Assembly (NCBI RefSeq): GCF_015234355.1
Contig: NZ_JADGMV010000003.1
Span: forward strand, 1-64,000
DNA from: Psychrobacter sp. NG25
GTDB lineage: Bacteria; Pseudomonadota; Gammaproteobacteria; Pseudomonadales; Moraxellaceae
DNA: 64,000 nt
Direction of reading: 5' to 3'
The position numbers were made by a program, and so were the translations under genes. The notes under the pieces were generated by a model. The model was not told where the DNA came from. It did no database searches and worked only from the letters and a program-made list of their open reading frames with translations. This document shows positions 1-7,500 of the stretch, one piece after another (the first letter of the stretch is position 1; the number at the start of each line of letters is the position of its first letter).

Positions 1-110
1 CGACAATAGCGCGATGGCCCCACCTGATCCCTTCCCGAACTCAGAAGTGAAACATCGTAGCGCCAATGGTAGTGTGGATTCGTCCATGTGAGAGTAGGTC
101 ATCGTCAGCT
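1..110 (+). rRNA. rrf: 5S ribosomal RNA, 5' end cut by the window
   Basis: The sequence follows the gammaproteobacterial 5S pattern almost base for base, including the conserved CCGAACTCAGAAGTGAAAC stretch near 37-55 and the GAGAGTAGG stretch near 90-98. The last bases (about 103-110) would pair with a 5' strand of which roughly six bases lie outside the window. It is the last gene of an rRNA operon whose 16S and 23S genes must lie to the left. Confidence 0.95.
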
Positions 111-125
111 CTCTATACTGAAATA

Positions 126-160
126 TCCCCCGACTAGTTATCTAGCCGGGGGATTTTCTT
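126..160 (+). terminator. Rho-independent terminator of the rRNA operon
   Basis: A C-rich arm (126-137) pairs with a G-rich arm (142-153) through about eleven pairs, one mismatch and a TTAT loop, followed by a T-rich run. It lies about 15 bases after the 5S gene, where an rRNA operon should end. Confidence 0.85.
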
Positions 161-221
161 TGCGTGGGATAAAGTACTGTGTGCTATTATTTATAACTAT
201 TATCATATTTCGGAGTAAGTC

Positions 222-569
222 ATGGGCGTTTCACTTTATTATACAGCTGAGCGTACGACACTTTTAACGGAGCAAGAGCAAGAAAATATTACGCTGATCG
301 TTGATAAGTATAATGAAAGCTTTGAGCATACAGAAGAGGCAGAGTCGTTTGATCTTTACGCCTATGATGATAGTGAGTCAGAGGTGATATTAGCAGGTGC
401 CACGAAAATATCTTCTAGTATGGATGTTGAGGATCTTATATATACGCTTGGTCATTGGCTAGAATGTTTGACTGAGATTCGATTGGCAGTCACTGATGCA
501 GAGTGGCATGTGCACTTAGACGATACTGATGCAGTATGGGTAGATGATAAATGGCAGATGGAAGAATAA
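222..569 (+). CDS. Small acidic hypothetical protein
   Basis: A 115-residue protein I do not recognise. It is rich in Asp and Glu, has no signal peptide or membrane segment, and has several Trp residues in the last third (WLECL, EWHVHLDD, WVDDKWQMEE), as in small soluble single-domain proteins. A GGAG ribosome site sits about seven bases before the ATG. It stands alone between the rRNA terminator and another terminator, so it is probably a single-gene unit. The codon pattern and clean start support a real gene. The function is unknown. Confidence 0.7.
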   Translation: MGVSLYYTAERTTLLTEQEQENITLIVDKYNESFEHTEEAESFDLYAYDDSESEVILAGATKISSSMDVEDLIYTLGHWLECLTEIRLAVTDAEWHVHLDDTDAVWVDDKWQMEE

Positions 570-669
570 CTTGTTAGTATTAGGCAAAGTGTGCCATTAA
601 CTGTTAATCAGCTTGAGTCTATATGAATAAGTTTTACGGCGCTCTCCTTATTAGCAAGCTTTCTATTCA

Positions 670-710
670 AAAGAAAGCCCCCTTTGCTCATGCGGAGGGG
701 GTTTTCTTTT
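670..710 (+). terminator. Rho-independent terminator, probably bidirectional
   Basis: A-rich flank, GCCCCC arm (677-682), 13-base loop region, GGGGG arm, then a T-rich run. It ends the transcript of the small acidic gene. The rest of the 330-base gap between 570 and 899 shows no further gene or clear site; it presumably holds the promoter of the next gene. Confidence 0.8.
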
Positions 711-899
711 GCCTGCCGTTTGGGGTAAACAGCGGAGTTTAGTAGTATTGTCTTTAATATGGGTTTAAAGTAGATGAGCATAATAATGCTAGGCTTAAGA
801 GCAAGCAGCTGGGATCATCAGTATTGATCTTTTATCATTTTAAAAGGTTAGTTAACTTTCAATAACACTAAGCTAGAAAGCAAATTAGGATATAAACCG

Positions 900-1253
900 A
901 TGTTAATTATTAAACTAACTGATAGTAGAGAAAATTTGGACGATATTGAGAAAATATGTCTATATTTAACAAAACACAAAGAATTACTGCCTTTGATAAC
1001 CACTGAAGAAGGTAAGGATATTTCCTATATTTTGAAGCCAACATTTAAAGTAGATCACAATGAATCTGAAAAGAAAGCGCACTGGGAAAAAGTATTCAAT
1101 GAGTTTACGCTAACTGATAATAAAGGCGATGAAATGCGTTTTCATAGAGAGAAAAAAACAGACGCTTTATACTTTGGTACTAAGAAAGGATTTGAGACCC
1201 TAGAAAGTATCAATAATGATGAACCTGCTATTAAAGGTAGATTTAACCACTAA
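900..1253 (+). CDS. Hypothetical protein
   Basis: A 117-residue, Lys- and Glu-rich soluble protein with no recognised domain. The first residues (MLIIKLTDS) look like a beta strand, followed by predicted helices. The start is preceded by a weak TAGGA ribosome site about nine bases upstream. It is A/T-rich compared with the core genes of the window and stands alone. No function can be assigned. Confidence 0.6.
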   Translation: MLIIKLTDSRENLDDIEKICLYLTKHKELLPLITTEEGKDISYILKPTFKVDHNESEKKAHWEKVFNEFTLTDNKGDEMRFHREKKTDALYFGTKKGFETLESINNDEPAIKGRFNH

Positions 1254-1364
1254 AGCGATTAGTGAGCTTCTGTTAATCGATTGAGCTTTGATTTAAGATA
1301 TGTTTTAGTCACACAGTAAGCTGTTATGAGTGTCTGGTAACTTTAGAATAATGGAGTCTATATT

Positions 1365-2006
1365 TTGTTTAAACTTTACTATTACCCAAACAATGCTAGT
1401 TTGGCTCCACATTTTCTCCTGCACCATGTGCAAGCGGATTATGAGTTAGTGCTTGTCGAAAGAGAGAAGGACACTCACAAATCAGCCGACTATCTGAAGT
1501 TAAATCCTACTGGGCGTATTCCCACGCTGGTCGTTGATGATCAGCCAATCTTTGAAAGTCCTGCTATCTGCATTCATATTTGTGAATCCCACCCAGAGTA
1601 CGAGTTGATACCGCCACTTGGCGATCCCAAACGGCCATTATTTTTTCAGTGGCTCGCATTCTTAAACAATACGTTGCAAGCGGAGCTGATGGTTCGTTAT
1701 TATCCACATCGTCATACTAATGATGAACGTAATATACCAAGTGTTATATCTGCGCAAGATGATCGCATTGCAGAGGCTTTGTCTATCATTAATGATCAGC
1801 TGGAGTCTAATGAGTTTTTGCTTGGTGAAAAACTATCGGCATGTGATTACTTTCTCTTTATGTTGGCGGAGTGGTCATTGGTATCAGAAAAATCGCCTAT
1901 GACCTATAAAAACTTGGCAATGTATTTAAATCGATTAAGTGAAAATTCTAGTATAAAAGCAGTATGTGAGTTTGAAAAGATAGATCTGACACCATTTAAA
2001 ATATAA
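1365..2006 (+). CDS. Glutathione S-transferase family protein
   Basis: A 213-residue protein with the two-domain GST layout. An N-terminal thioredoxin-like domain (about 1-80) opens with MFKLYYYPNNASLAPH and carries the glutathione-binding turn NPTGRIPTL and the ESPAICIHI segment. An all-helical C-terminal domain (about 88-213) contains LSACDYFLFMLAEW, the usual N-cap/hydrophobic staple region. The start is TTG, supported by a GGAG site about eight bases before it and by the sheet beginning at once. GSTs conjugate or reduce electrophiles with glutathione; the substrate here is unknown. It stands alone. Confidence 0.88.
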   Translation: MFKLYYYPNNASLAPHFLLHHVQADYELVLVEREKDTHKSADYLKLNPTGRIPTLVVDDQPIFESPAICIHICESHPEYELIPPLGDPKRPLFFQWLAFLNNTLQAELMVRYYPHRHTNDERNIPSVISAQDDRIAEALSIINDQLESNEFLLGEKLSACDYFLFMLAEWSLVSEKSPMTYKNLAMYLNRLSENSSIKAVCEFEKIDLTPFKI

Positions 2007-2075
2007 TCGTACTAAGTTATTAAGGTTATAACTCAGAATTTTTAAGAAAGAATTGAGGCAGCAAAGGGAAAGCTT

Positions 2076-2378
2076 ATGTCAATTTGGTCACTGGTTCTAA
2101 TATCATTTTTGCATATTACGATTGGTGGGGCTTTTTCCCTTGGTTTTCTCTTTTATATTTGTGCAGAGAATAGCCCAGATTTATCTAGATTTGAAAATAC
2201 GGCTCTGTTTACTTTACTCATCGCATATACAGTATCTTTATTAGTGAGTACTGGACTGGCCATTTACTATTATGTTGCACTTGATAGCGAGTCATATTAC
2301 TTATGCTTTTCGTTGTCTTGGGGCCTGCTCATACTGCTGTTAGGTTATTGGACCTATATTTCAGCAAGGTTTAGCTAA
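2076..2378 (+). CDS. Small multi-pass membrane protein, unknown function
   Basis: A 100-residue protein with three clear hydrophobic segments (about residues 4-28, 43-65 and 75-96), the last two separated by a short acidic loop (LDSESYY). A purine-rich stretch (AAAGGGAAAG) lies just before the ATG. No family was recognised. It may belong to the same accessory block as its neighbours. After it, 2379-2630 holds no gene I can support, only A/T-rich DNA that presumably includes the promoter of the TIR-like gene. Confidence 0.65.
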   Translation: MSIWSLVLISFLHITIGGAFSLGFLFYICAENSPDLSRFENTALFTLLIAYTVSLLVSTGLAIYYYVALDSESYYLCFSLSWGLLILLLGYWTYISARFS

Positions 2379-2630
2379 CAAATGGTTTAAGAGTATTTGA
2401 CAAATCAGTGAGGTTTTTCAGCAGATTGGATTTAGCAGTTGTAGAGTATTCTTTGATTTGAAAAGGTTAATCATTAGCTCTCTATTTTTAGAAAACTCCC
2501 TTGCACTAAACTGAAAGTGAGTTTCTCTGTTTGCGATGTCTAGTTTTTAGAAATGCTCATACTTTAATAACTCATACCTTTTAGTATTAATATCATCTAC
2601 AATTGTAGGATAATAACCTGTTAGTGGGTA

Positions 2631-3482
2631 ATGAAATATGGAGATTATGAGTTGAGAAAACCACGATTATTTATTGCGTCCTCGGTTGAGAGTATTCCAA
2701 TCGCTGAGGCCGTAAATGTCAATCTTGATCATGATTTTGAAGTTACTATTTGGAAAAATGGTACATTTAAACTATCTTCTTCAACAATTGAAGATTTAGT
2801 AGAAAAATCATCTACTGTAGATTTTGCATTATTTATTTTTGCACCTGATGACATTGCTACGATTAGAAGTAGAAATGAGCATGTAGTTAGGGACAATGTG
2901 ATATTCGAAATGGGTCTGTTTGTGGGCGCAATTGGAAAATCTCGTTCTTTTGTTTTAAAGCCGCGTGATGTAGATATGCATTTGCCAACTGACTTATTGG
3001 GAGTAACCCCTGCAGACTTTGATGCAAATCGTTCAGATGGGGATTTAGTTTCTGCAACTAATAGAGCGTGTTCTTTGATTAAATCTGAGGTAGAACGATT
3101 AGGGCTCATAAGTCATACTAGTCTTTCAGAATCTAGAATAATTATTGCTAACCCTGCGGTCTATCATCTACAAGAACAAGACTATAAATTCTTAGCGACT
3201 TGTCTTCAGAGTTATGTTGCCGATCCCATAGGTCTGCCGTTCCATACAATATCTAATAATTTTCGTGGAATAAATGAGGCTATTCTTCAAATATCACTTA
3301 TTAAACTTGAACGTATGGGGCTAATAAGTAAGTCTATAGAAACAGATTACCAGAACGGATATGATTGCTACGTATATTCAATTACTGAGTTAGGCATAGA
3401 TGAGCTTTTGAAAAACGAAGATATTCTTCAACCTAAATCGTTTGAGATAGCTAGTAATCTTAATAAAGATATGCCTTTTTGA
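2631..3482 (+). CDS. TIR-like (Cap12/Pycsar-effector type) protein with C-terminal winged helix
   Basis: A 283-residue protein. Residues 10-155 match the predicted nucleotide-binding TIR-like family found in CBASS Cap12 and Pycsar effectors: strand KPRLFIASS, then SSSTIEDLVEKSSTVDFALFIF, then RDNVIFEMGLFVGAIG with the expected catalytic glutamate at E93. Family members cleave NAD+ after a phage-triggered signal. Residues about 165-270 look like a winged-helix domain (FLATCLQSYV, ILQISLIKLERMGLIS, YSITELGIDELL) in place of a STING or other cyclic-nucleotide sensor. No cyclase gene is adjacent, so it may be a stand-alone sensor or regulator. The DNA is A/T-rich, suggesting transfer. The family call is firm; the defence role is inferred. 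Confidence 0.82.
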   Translation: MKYGDYELRKPRLFIASSVESIPIAEAVNVNLDHDFEVTIWKNGTFKLSSSTIEDLVEKSSTVDFALFIFAPDDIATIRSRNEHVVRDNVIFEMGLFVGAIGKSRSFVLKPRDVDMHLPTDLLGVTPADFDANRSDGDLVSATNRACSLIKSEVERLGLISHTSLSESRIIIANPAVYHLQEQDYKFLATCLQSYVADPIGLPFHTISNNFRGINEAILQISLIKLERMGLISKSIETDYQNGYDCYVYSITELGIDELLKNEDILQPKSFEIASNLNKDMPF

Positions 3483-3629
3483 TGCTAATAAAGTGAGCAA
3501 TGTATTTAAATATAAATTCAGTTCTTATCATAAGACAGTTTCTGGGGTTAGACAAACAGGTGTATCTAATCAGAATATATACTATATTATAGAAATTATT
3601 CTAATAATTACTGAAAAATATTTTCAAAG

Positions 3630-3761
3630 ATGAGTGACTATGGAGTAGTTAGAGATGGTCGACTCATTCGCAAGACTTTGAAGTTATCAGGAGAACAACC
3701 TTTACTGACAATATTCTTTCTAGAATTATCTAGTGGTGAATGGTGCTGGAGCCACACTTGA
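3630..3761 (+). CDS. Possible 43-residue small protein or gene remnant
   Basis: The 348-base gap between the TIR-like gene and the exonuclease holds one short open frame. It starts at ATG 3630 and ends at TGA 3759-3761, and includes the stretch DGRLIRKTLKLSGEQPLL. No good ribosome site is seen. It could be a real microprotein, the 5' remnant of a larger gene, or chance. Confidence 0.25.
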   Translation: MSDYGVVRDGRLIRKTLKLSGEQPLLTIFFLELSSGEWCWSHT

Positions 3762-3830
3762 TAACGTCATTAGTTAAGTTAAGTATACTTGTTTAACTTG
3801 AAATAAATAGTCATAAGATAGAAGGTTTCA

Positions 3831-4430
3831 ATGGAAAGATTAACAAAAGAACAAATTCGAGAGTTACCAGTATATGAGGGTATTTCTCTAGAAAACATAG
3901 TCATTGTGACTAAGAAAGAAGATGCTACTCACGCAATAGCAGAATTAAAAAAACATACATGCTTAGGGTTTGATACAGAAAGTAAGCCTTGTTTTAGGAA
4001 AGAAGATGTAAGTGATGGACCTCATCTCATACAGATAGCAACAAAATCTAAAGTGTTTTTGTTTCCTACGAAATTTTATAAAAATTTCTCTGATATAGAA
4101 AAAATATTATCAGATCCAAAAATAAAAAAAGTGGGTTTTGGATTAAAAGAAGATAAAAAAATAATTTTTAGTAAATTTGGAATTAAATTAGTAAACTCGG
4201 AAGACCTTTCTTCAAAAGTTATGCGTTTTGCAGGGACCAAGCAAAGAGTCGGTGCTAGAGCTGCTGTTGCAATGTTTTTTAATCAAAGGCTTTCTAAGGG
4301 AGCACAAAAATCAAACTGGTCGATATTTCCTTTAAAGGAGCATCAGAAGAGATATGCTGCTAATGATGCTCATTCGGCCTTATTAATTGAACTGGAAATA
4401 GAAAAAAAAGGGCAAGACACAGTCCTGTAG
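3831..4430 (+). CDS. DEDDy-type 3'-5' exonuclease (RNase D/WRN-exonuclease-like)
   Basis: A 199-residue single-domain nuclease. Exo I is GFDTES (D48, E50), Exo II is VGFGLKEDKKII (D108) and Exo III is YAANDAHSA (Y175, D179), so all five catalytic positions of the DEDDy class are present. There is no HRDC domain as in RNase D, so it is closer to the stand-alone RNase D/WRN-exonuclease-like proteins. It should remove nucleotides from 3' ends using two metal ions; whether it acts on DNA or RNA is not visible. The gene is strikingly A-rich, like the TIR-like gene before it. An AAGG ribosome site precedes the ATG. Confidence 0.85.
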   Translation: MERLTKEQIRELPVYEGISLENIVIVTKKEDATHAIAELKKHTCLGFDTESKPCFRKEDVSDGPHLIQIATKSKVFLFPTKFYKNFSDIEKILSDPKIKKVGFGLKEDKKIIFSKFGIKLVNSEDLSSKVMRFAGTKQRVGARAAVAMFFNQRLSKGAQKSNWSIFPLKEHQKRYAANDAHSALLIELEIEKKGQDTVL

Positions 4431-4546
4431 AAAGTTATTCAAAAATATTGAGCTTTTATTTTTGATGTATTTGTTATACGTATAAATTCATTGTTATAAA
4501 TTTTTTACAGGATGTTATTCCAACAACAATAATCAAAGAGAACCCC

Positions 4547-4960
4547 ATGACAACTTCAAAAGTAACCTACCAAGGTAATTTACGCACCCAAGCCATCCAT
4601 CTACAGTCAAACAATCAAATCATCACTGATGCCCCTACGGACAATCACGGCAAGGGCGAAGCGTTTTCTCCCACTGATTTGCTAGCCACCAGTTTGGGCA
4701 GTTGTATCTTAACGATTATCGGTATCAAAGCCGAAGCGATGGACATCGATATCTCAGGTACGACCGCAGAAGTCACCAAAGTCATGGCTACCAAACCAAG
4801 GCGTGTGAGTGAAATACACGTTATAGTCAATTTCTCAAAGGCATTGGATGAGAGTACGTTAAAACGATTTTACAAAGCTGCGTTGACCTGCCCAGTAGGC
4901 AATAGCTTGGATCCTGCCATTACTCAAAATCTAGTATTTAACAATGGCACAGACGCTTAA
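4547..4960 (+). CDS. OsmC family peroxiredoxin-like protein
   Basis: A 137-residue protein with the OsmC/Ohr layout: an N-terminal sheet, the SPTDLLATSLGSC helix with peroxidatic Cys53, and the second conserved cysteine in LTCPVGNSL (C115). The family reduces organic hydroperoxides with the two cysteines; the YhfA-like branch is less well defined and this may belong there. An AGAGAA ribosome site precedes the ATG. Its stop is immediately followed by the flavodoxin-like gene, suggesting one transcript and coupled translation. Confidence 0.87.
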   Translation: MTTSKVTYQGNLRTQAIHLQSNNQIITDAPTDNHGKGEAFSPTDLLATSLGSCILTIIGIKAEAMDIDISGTTAEVTKVMATKPRRVSEIHVIVNFSKALDESTLKRFYKAALTCPVGNSLDPAITQNLVFNNGTDA

Positions 4961-4961
4961 T

Positions 4962-5426
4962 ATGTCTAATAAGACCTTACTCATCGTTGCTCATGCGCCA
5001 TCGCCCAATACTCAGAAATTGGCGCAGGCAGCTTTAGACGGTGCCAATCATCCTGATATAGATATCACTGTCATCTTGAAATCACCACAGGACACGCAGC
5101 CTGAAGATGTGTTGGCAGCCGATGCGTTACTGCTAGGTACGACTGAAAATCTGGCGTATATGGCAGGGCTGACCAAGGACTTCTTTGATCGTTGCTATTA
5201 TCCAGTGTTAGAAGAAAAGCAGGGCATGCCATTTGCGGTATACATACGTGCAGGGCATGATGGTACGGGTACTAAACTTGCGCTCAAAACCATTACCATG
5301 GGATTGCGCTGGTCGTGGGCGCAAGAAGCGTTGATACTACAGGGCGATTGGCAAGACAGCTTTGCTGCGCAAGTAGAGGCGCTAGCCATGACGCTAGCCG
5401 CTGGCGTAGAAGCGGGTATTTACTAG
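4962..5426 (+). CDS. Flavodoxin-fold NAD(P)H-dependent oxidoreductase-like protein
   Basis: A 154-residue protein with a flavodoxin-like pattern: first strand KTLLIVAHAPSPNT with the phosphate-binding loop, second strand with ADALLLGTTENLAYMAGLTKDFFDR (flavin-contact loop), and a later strand MPFAVYIRAGHDGTGTKLAL. I prefer ATG 4962, one base after the OsmC stop, because the first strand then starts almost at once. An in-frame ATG at 4944 would overlap OsmC by 17 bases. It lies in one run with OsmC and the DUF938 gene. It probably binds FMN; the partner and substrate are unknown. Confidence 0.8.
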   Translation: MSNKTLLIVAHAPSPNTQKLAQAALDGANHPDIDITVILKSPQDTQPEDVLAADALLLGTTENLAYMAGLTKDFFDRCYYPVLEEKQGMPFAVYIRAGHDGTGTKLALKTITMGLRWSWAQEALILQGDWQDSFAAQVEALAMTLAAGVEAGIY

Positions 5427-5527
5427 TCCTAAGACATTTGGCAGTGACTAGGGTAGGATTTGACAATGCTTATGAATCTATTGACATTAATACTAAGACG
5501 ATAATAGACGGTCTGGAGAGAGTAGTC

Positions 5528-6187
5528 ATGCATGACACTGATCTAAATAGTGATAATCTGAATAGTAAAGTGGACATCGCTGCATTGCCGTTTTCTCAAG
5601 CGTGTGAGAATAATAAGCAGCCTATCTTAGAAGTGCTGCAAACTGAGCTACAAGGTTTTAATTATGTGCTAGAGATTGGCTCTGGGACTGGTCAGCATAG
5701 TGTGCACTTTGCGCCCAATCTGCCTGAGCTACAATGGCAAACGAGTGATGTGATTAGTAATCATCGGCACATAATAGCTTGGCATCATGCTTACCCTGCG
5801 CCCAATCTATATGCCCCTTTGGCGTTTGATTTGAGTACGGATGCCGTACCTGTCAATAGCCAGTTAAACTTATCTTATGATGCAATGTTTACGGCCAATA
5901 CGCTGCATATTATCAGCTGGGCTTTGGTTGAACGGTTATTTGCATTGGCTGGTGATGCGCTACCTACTGATGGCAAACTGATTGTATACGGCCCATTTAA
6001 CGAAGAGGGTAAATATACCAGTGAGGGTAATCAGCGATTTGATGCGATGTTGAGAGCAGGCAATCCTGATAGTGGTATTCGCCATAAAGAAGACATTGTC
6101 AGTTTAGCAAGTGAACATCATTTGCAACTGAATAATACTTATGCAATGCCTGCCAACAATCAATTATTGGTATTTCGGAAGAGTTAA
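5528..6187 (+). CDS. DUF938 family SAM-dependent methyltransferase-like protein
   Basis: A 219-residue protein with the DUF938 signature: PFSQACENNKQPILEVLQ at the start, a SAM-binding loop VLEIGSGTGQHSVHFA, then the WQTSDV strand and the MFTANTLHIISW helix. The frame is open further upstream (from 5315), but that part overlaps the flavodoxin-like gene. ATG 5528 has a GGAGAG site eight bases before it and gives the usual family length. The family is widespread in proteobacteria with no proven substrate. It ends 16 bases before a strong terminator. Confidence 0.85.
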   Translation: MHDTDLNSDNLNSKVDIAALPFSQACENNKQPILEVLQTELQGFNYVLEIGSGTGQHSVHFAPNLPELQWQTSDVISNHRHIIAWHHAYPAPNLYAPLAFDLSTDAVPVNSQLNLSYDAMFTANTLHIISWALVERLFALAGDALPTDGKLIVYGPFNEEGKYTSEGNQRFDAMLRAGNPDSGIRHKEDIVSLASEHHLQLNNTYAMPANNQLLVFRKS

Positions 6188-6203
6188 ATGCTTAATATTG
6201 TAT

Positions 6204-6256
6204 AAAAAAAGACACCTCAATGGATCATTATAAGATCTTATTGAGGTGTCTTTTTT
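6204..6256. terminator. Bidirectional Rho-independent terminator
   Basis: A-run, GACACCTCAA arm (6211-6220), TTGAGGTGTC arm (6241-6250), then a T-run: a perfect 10-bp stem with A and T tracts on both sides. It sits between convergent genes and can end both transcripts. Confidence 0.9.
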
Positions 6257-6293
6257 CGTCTACTTATCTACTTATCTGCTTTGTGCGGTTAGA

Positions 6294-7085
6294 CTATTTA
6301 TACTCTTCTGATAAGAAGTCCAAGTAACGCTTCCAAGAGCGTTCATCCGCACGTGCATCATATCTATCACTGCCGAACACGCTAAAGGCATGTGGCGCGC
6401 CGCTATAAGTGACCATCTCGTGAGGTATCTTAGCTGCTTCTAGCGTCTTACCCAAAGTCGCAAAGCTTTCTAGAGAGACAGATTGGTCAGCTGAGCCATG
6501 GAACACCAGTATCTCGCCTGTGGTCTTATCATAACTCTGACCGGTTGGAACCTCAAAAGCCCCATGGAATGGTACAAACGCTTTTTGCTCAAATCCTGAG
6601 CGTGCTAGTTCTAGCGCAACCGTACCGCCAAAACAATATCCCATAGTCGTGCCTTTTCGCACATCATTGCCTTGCAGTTGTCCTGCCGTTAATGCCCCTG
6701 CTAATATCCGACGCATTTTATTACGGTCGTCATATAGCTCCCCCGTTAGACGTTTGTTTTCTTCAATAGAAGTAGGGCGAACGCCTTGACCAAACATGTC
6801 TGCTGCTAGCACATTGTAGCCTTCAGTTGCTAACATGTCAGCGCGTTTGCGTTCGTAGTCGGTTAGACCATCCCAATCATGAATGAGCAAAATAAAAGGT
6901 GCGTTGGGCTTATCCGCTTTGGCGTAATAGCCTTCGTATGCTTGATCATCCACTGTGTAAGTAACGTTTTTGGTCGTAATCGCGGCGGCTGTTTGGCTGA
7001 AAGTCAGTGCCATTAGACCGACTGACGCACCCATTAGCAATGAGTGATAAGGTTTTTTGGATAAGGAATTTAAAGTTGGTAACAT
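6294..7085 (-). CDS. Secreted dienelactone hydrolase family protein
   Basis: A 263-residue alpha/beta hydrolase. The first ~35 residues form a signal peptide (Lys-rich start, hydrophobic LLMGASVGLMALTF, then SQTAAA cleavage region). The DLH triad is visible: nucleophile Cys151 in MGYCFGG, Asp200 in HGSADQS, His232 in GAPHAF. The frame extends to 7169, but the extra N-terminal part is unlike a signal peptide, so ATG 7085 is chosen. The protein should act outside the cytoplasm, on lactone or ester substrates that cannot be named. The 415-base gap to the catalase gene (7086-7500) must hold divergent promoters; I see no other gene there. Confidence 0.85.
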   Translation of the reverse strand: MLPTLNSLSKKPYHSLLMGASVGLMALTFSQTAAAITTKNVTYTVDDQAYEGYYAKADKPNAPFILLIHDWDGLTDYERKRADMLATEGYNVLAADMFGQGVRPTSIEENKRLTGELYDDRNKMRRILAGALTAGQLQGNDVRKGTTMGYCFGGTVALELARSGFEQKAFVPFHGAFEVPTGQSYDKTTGEILVFHGSADQSVSLESFATLGKTLEAAKIPHEMVTYSGAPHAFSVFGSDRYDARADERSWKRYLDFLSEEYK

Positions 7086-7500
7086 GGTAGGTCGCCTTAT
7101 AGTCATATAAAAAATAGTCGCATCGTTAAATCCATACAAACCCGCTACATCGTCATCCTCGCTAACCATACTAATGTATAACTTGCGCTCGGCTTCCTTG
7201 TATCGGAATTATTTGAATCCAACGATATAAAAAAGATAAATATGAGGCTAAAACCATGCCAATGTATTTATCAGTCGTTTTTAATGCTTCATAAAAGCAT
7301 ACCTTAAAAAATCACTACATTACAAGAATCTATTATCAGTGTTGATGCTCACTTTAAACCATCTAAAACGGCTTATTTATCACGGCTGCAAACTTTAACC
7401 AAATATCAACAAGGAGTGCCATGAATTAGTCATATCTTTTGGCTAATATTAGATACAGCTCAGCATAGAGCCTACTTTCAATTACTAGCTAGGATGCATA

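Noticed and set aside
5315-5527. Upstream extension of the DUF938 gene
   Set aside because: It overlaps the flavodoxin-like gene in another frame, is Arg/Ser-rich and unlike the family; ATG 5528 has a good ribosome site.
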